Positions 61,503 through 64,000 of a DNA stretch of 64,000 bases are shown here, in pieces. Location: contig NZ_MLAO01000005.1 of the NCBI RefSeq assembly GCF_002272835.1, positions 1 to 64,000 of the forward strand, in the 5' to 3' direction. The position numbers were made by a program, and so were the translations under genes. This stretch comes from Helicobacter sp. 11S03491-1 (lineage in GTDB: Bacteria > Campylobacterota > Campylobacteria > Campylobacterales > Helicobacteraceae). Every line of letters starts with the position of its first letter. Positions within the stretch are counted from its first letter, which is position 1. Under the pieces are notes generated by a model. The model ran no database searches. It was given only the letters and a program-made list of their open reading frames with translations, and was not told where the DNA came from.

Positions 61503-62303
61503 ATGGTAACCATGAAAGATTTATTGGAGTGTGGTGTACATTTTGGACATCAAACCAGAAGATGGAATCCAAAAATGAAGCGTTTTATTTTTGGAGTTAG
61601 AAAAAATATCCATATTATTGATTTGCAAAAGACTTTAAGGTATTTTCGTTATACCTATAATATTGTCAGAGACGCAGCATCAGAAGGTAAAACAATCATG
61701 TTTGTAGGGACAAAAAAACAAGCAAATGAAACACTCAAAGAATATGCTCAAAAAATTCAAGTTCCTTATGTAAATTATCGATGGCTTGGGGGAATGCTTA
61801 CAAATTTTGGCACTATTAAAAAATCCGTAAGAAAACTTGAAATTATTGAAGAAATGGAAGCAAGTGGTCAGATTGATTTGCTTACCAAAAAAGAAAAATT
61901 AATGATTTTGAGAAAAAAAGAAAAGCTTGATAAATATTTAGGTGGTGTGAGGCATATGAAGAAAGCACCGGACATGATATTTGTCATTGATGTTGTGAAG
62001 GAAAAAATTGCAGTTGCTGAAGCCAGAAGATTGGGAATTCCTGTTGTAGCGCCCCTAGATACAAATTGTGATCCTGATGTAGTTGATTATCCTATACCCG
62101 GAAATGATGATGCAATTCGATCGATCCAACTTTTTTGTAAAGAAATGAGTGAAGCCATTATTGAAGGAAGAGAAATGGCAGGTCAAGATGGCGAAGTATC
62201 TATCAATCCGGAAGAAGGCGAAGTCATTTTAGATGAAGAAAAAACACAGCTACTTCAAGAAGTTACTGCAGAATTAGAAAAAGAAATGGCAAAAGGAGAA
62301 TAA
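61503..62303 (+). CDS. rpsB: 30S ribosomal protein S2
   Basis: This is a 266-residue S2 with [72 protein letters not shown] and [19 protein letters not shown]. The C-terminal acidic tail (from about 225) is longer than in E. coli S2, typical of epsilonproteobacteria. tsf follows directly, the near-universal order. Start has acaaggag. Confidence 0.98.
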   Translation: MVTMKDLLECGVHFGHQTRRWNPKMKRFIFGVRKNIHIIDLQKTLRYFRYTYNIVRDAASEGKTIMFVGTKKQANETLKEYAQKIQVPYVNYRWLGGMLTNFGTIKKSVRKLEIIEEMEASGQIDLLTKKEKLMILRKKEKLDKYLGGVRHMKKAPDMIFVIDVVKEKIAVAEARRLGIPVVAPLDTNCDPDVVDYPIPGNDDAIRSIQLFCKEMSEAIIEGREMAGQDGEVSINPEEGEVILDEEKTQLLQEVTAELEKEMAKGE

Positions 62304-63371
62304 ATGACACAAATCAGTGCACAGCTTGTAAAACAATTGCGTGAAATGACTGATGCAGGTATGATGGACTGCAAAAAGGCGTTAGTTGAAACAAATGGGG
62401 ACATTGATAAGGCAGTTGAATACTTAAGAGAAAAAGGTTTGAGTAAAGCAGCAAAAAAAGCCGATAGAATTGCAAGCGAAGGAGTGATTTCTATAAAAGT
62501 TGATGCTAATTTCCATAAAGCTGTCATGCTTGAAATTAATAGTGAAACAGATTTTGTTGCTAAAAATGACAGATTCAAAGAACTTGTAGAAAAAACTTCA
62601 AGTCTTCTTGAAGATATGCCTGTAGTGAGTCTGGAAAATTTACAAAAAGTCTCCATAGAGGGTATGGCTTATGAGGAATATTTAAAAACTCAAATTGCTA
62701 AAATTGGTGAAAATATTGTTGTAAGGAGAATTATTGGTATTACTTCTCCTAAAAATAGTATTGTAAACGGTTATGTTCATTCTAATGGGCGAGTTGGAGT
62801 GCTTATTTGCATCTCTTGCAATCACCAACAAAACACTCAAGCCTGTATAGAACTTGCCAGAAATATCTGTATGCATGCAGCAGCGATGAAGCCTCAAGTT
62901 TTGGACTATAAATCTTTTGAAATGGATTTTATCCAAAAAGAAAAAATCGCTTTGATAGCAGAACTGGAAAAAGAAAATCAAGAACTCAAAAGACTTGGAA
63001 AGCCACTTAAACATATTCCCCGGTATATAAGCAAACTAGAAATCAATCATGAGATTTTGAAAAATCAGGAGAATATTTTTAAAGAAGAGTTGAGAAAACA
63101 AGGTAAGCCTGAAGCAATTTGGGATAAAATTCTTCCGGGACAAATTGAAAGATTTATGGCTGATAATACATTGATTGATCAAAGACTAACTCTTCTTGGG
63201 CAATTTTTTGTTATGGATGATAAAAAAACAATTGCCCAAGTTTTGGAACAAAAATCCAAAGAACTAAACGATGATGTTAAAATTCTTGATTATGTGAGGT
63301 TTGAGTTAGGCGAGGGGATTGAGAAAAAAGTTGAAAATTTTGCTCAGGAAGTCGCTACACAAATGAAATAA
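62304..63371 (+). CDS. tsf: Translation elongation factor Ts
   Basis: This 355-residue EF-Ts exchanges GDP for GTP on EF-Tu. It has the start VKQLREMTDAGMMDCKKALV, AEYLREKGLSKAAKKADRIA-like UBA domain, EINSETDFVAKNDRF, NICMHAAAMKPQ and the final region RFELGEGIEKK. A central insertion (about 215-275) makes it longer than E. coli EF-Ts. It directly follows rpsB without a gap. Confidence 0.98.
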   Translation: MTQISAQLVKQLREMTDAGMMDCKKALVETNGDIDKAVEYLREKGLSKAAKKADRIASEGVISIKVDANFHKAVMLEINSETDFVAKNDRFKELVEKTSSLLEDMPVVSLENLQKVSIEGMAYEEYLKTQIAKIGENIVVRRIIGITSPKNSIVNGYVHSNGRVGVLICISCNHQQNTQACIELARNICMHAAAMKPQVLDYKSFEMDFIQKEKIALIAELEKENQELKRLGKPLKHIPRYISKLEINHEILKNQENIFKEELRKQGKPEAIWDKILPGQIERFMADNTLIDQRLTLLGQFFVMDDKKTIAQVLEQKSKELNDDVKILDYVRFELGEGIEKKVENFAQEVATQMK

Positions 63372-63396
63372 TCTAAAAAAGATTATTTCAAACTTT
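63365..63396 (+). terminator. Terminator between tsf and the hemW-like gene
   Basis: GAAATAATCT (63365-63374) and AGATTATTTC (63380-63389) form a perfect 10-bp stem with loop AAAAA, followed by CTTTTTAC. It overlaps the tsf stop codon and ends before the convergent gene's stop at 63397, so it can end tsf transcription and perhaps both. Confidence 0.65.
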
Positions 63397-64000
63397 TTAC
63401 ATTAGCCATAATGCTATCTCATCAGCTAAAAAATAATTATTAGCTATGAGTCTGTTTTTTTTGAGATGGCATTTATTTTCTTTGATGAGAATTTCCACTT
63501 TTTTCTCATCTAACAAATCTGTTTTGACACCTAATTCGCATCGCAAACCTAGAAAAATATTTTCTACCCTAAGATTTTCTTCTGTTAATGGCTCTAGTTT
63601 TTTTTCTAATGGAGTTTGGATATATTGTTTGATATTTGAATGAGAATAAATACGATTTTTTCCTATGCGTCCCACTGCTCCTGCACCACAACCAATATAT
63701 TCTTCGCTACGCCAATAAGCCAGGTTGTGTTGGACTTTATAACCTCTTGAATAATTAGAGACTTCATAAGGGTTAAATCCATAAATTTTTAATGCTTGTG
63801 AAATTTCTTCAAAAAATGAATAGGTTTGAGGGTTATTGTCGTATATTTTGCTAAGTTTTGAACCATTTTCGATACTAAGACTATAGGCAGATATATGATT
63901 AATCGGTAGTTTTGAAGCATTTTTTACTTCTTCATGAATGCGTTTTTGGTTATCTTGAGGAGTATCATAGATGAGATCAATGCTGATATTTTTAAATCCA
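63397..64000 (-). CDS. hemW: HemW/HemN-like radical-SAM protein (3' part)
   Basis: The C-terminal about 200 residues are in the window and the rest lies beyond base 64000. Visible motifs are NISIDLIYDTPQDN, HISAYSLSIENGSKL, YEVSNYSRGYKVQHNLAYWR and EEYIGCGAGAVGRIGKNR, then a C-terminal winged part ending FLADEIALWLM. These match HemW (heme chaperone) and oxygen-independent coproporphyrinogen oxidase-like proteins. The CxxxCxxC cluster that would prove a radical-SAM protein is outside. It is convergent with tsf. Confidence 0.88.
   Translation of the reverse strand, partial: GFKNISIDLIYDTPQDNQKRIHEEVKNASKLPINHISAYSLSIENGSKLSKIYDNNPQTYSFFEEISQALKIYGFNPYEVSNYSRGYKVQHNLAYWRSEEYIGCGAGAVGRIGKNRIYSHSNIKQYIQTPLEKKLEPLTEENLRVENIFLGLRCELGVKTDLLDEKKVEILIKENKCHLKKNRLIANNYFLADEIALWLM

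Overview
The window is AT-rich DNA from a Helicobacter species. The evidence is gene order: algC-like, pflA and nuoN-M-L-K-J-I-H-G follow each other exactly as in the H. pylori chromosome (the HP1275 to HP1260 block), and nikR faces exbB-exbD-tonB as in H. pylori. The species cannot be fixed from sequence reading alone. Low GC, a doubled nuoG and a tricarballylate operon argue against H. pylori itself.

Region 1 (1-25.6 kb, all on the minus strand) is an accessory island with a nearly complete type IV secretion system. In transcription order it holds a winged-helix-like protein, virB2, virB3, virB4, virB6, virB7-like, virB8, virB9, virB10, then an inserted block of about 6.9 kb, virB11, a MobC-like gene, virD4, a topA-like gene, two small unknown genes and an ssb paralogue. 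No relaxase or integrase lies in the window. The inserted block holds three tandem copies of one gene family, a secreted cysteine-rich protein, four copies of a second family and a barnase/EndoU/colicin E5-like nuclease. All eight family members and nuclease end in a short basic C-terminal tail, and the nuclease and the second family share almost the same tail. The best reading is a tandem, recombining set of T4SS-exported effectors. Embedded in the variable parts of these genes are GC-rich multi-hairpin DNA elements. Their stems differ completely between copies, yet both arms change together. This is the most unusual signal in the window.

Region 2 (25.4-26.8 kb) is a junction with a fragment of a restriction-enzyme-like gene and an intact HARE-HTH / PD-(D/E)XK-like gene on the plus strand.

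Region 3 (26.8-47.7 kb, minus) is core chromosome: phosphomannomutase, the flagellar protein PflA and a 15-gene complex I operon. In that operon NuoF is replaced by a NuoF-tail/GltD-like fusion, NuoE by a 76-residue protein, and NuoG occurs twice in tandem.

Region 4 (47.9-52.4 kb) carries hisJ, rsfS, nadD and nikR on the minus strand, then a 0.9-kb AT-rich non-coding gap and exbB-exbD-tonB on the plus strand, a metal-uptake and metal-control unit. A second non-coding gap of about 0.8 kb follows.

Region 5 (53.2-56.2 kb, minus) is a three-lipoprotein cassette (COG3014-like, LpoB-like, LPP20-like). Region 6 (56.3-61.0 kb) is a GntR regulator facing a tricarballylate-type transporter, dehydrogenase and electron-transfer protein (tcuC, tcuA, tcuB), with a shared 19-bp motif in front of tcuC and tcuA. 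Region 7 (61.0-64.0 kb) holds the 4.5S SRP RNA, rpsB, tsf and the 3' part of a hemW-like gene running off the right edge.
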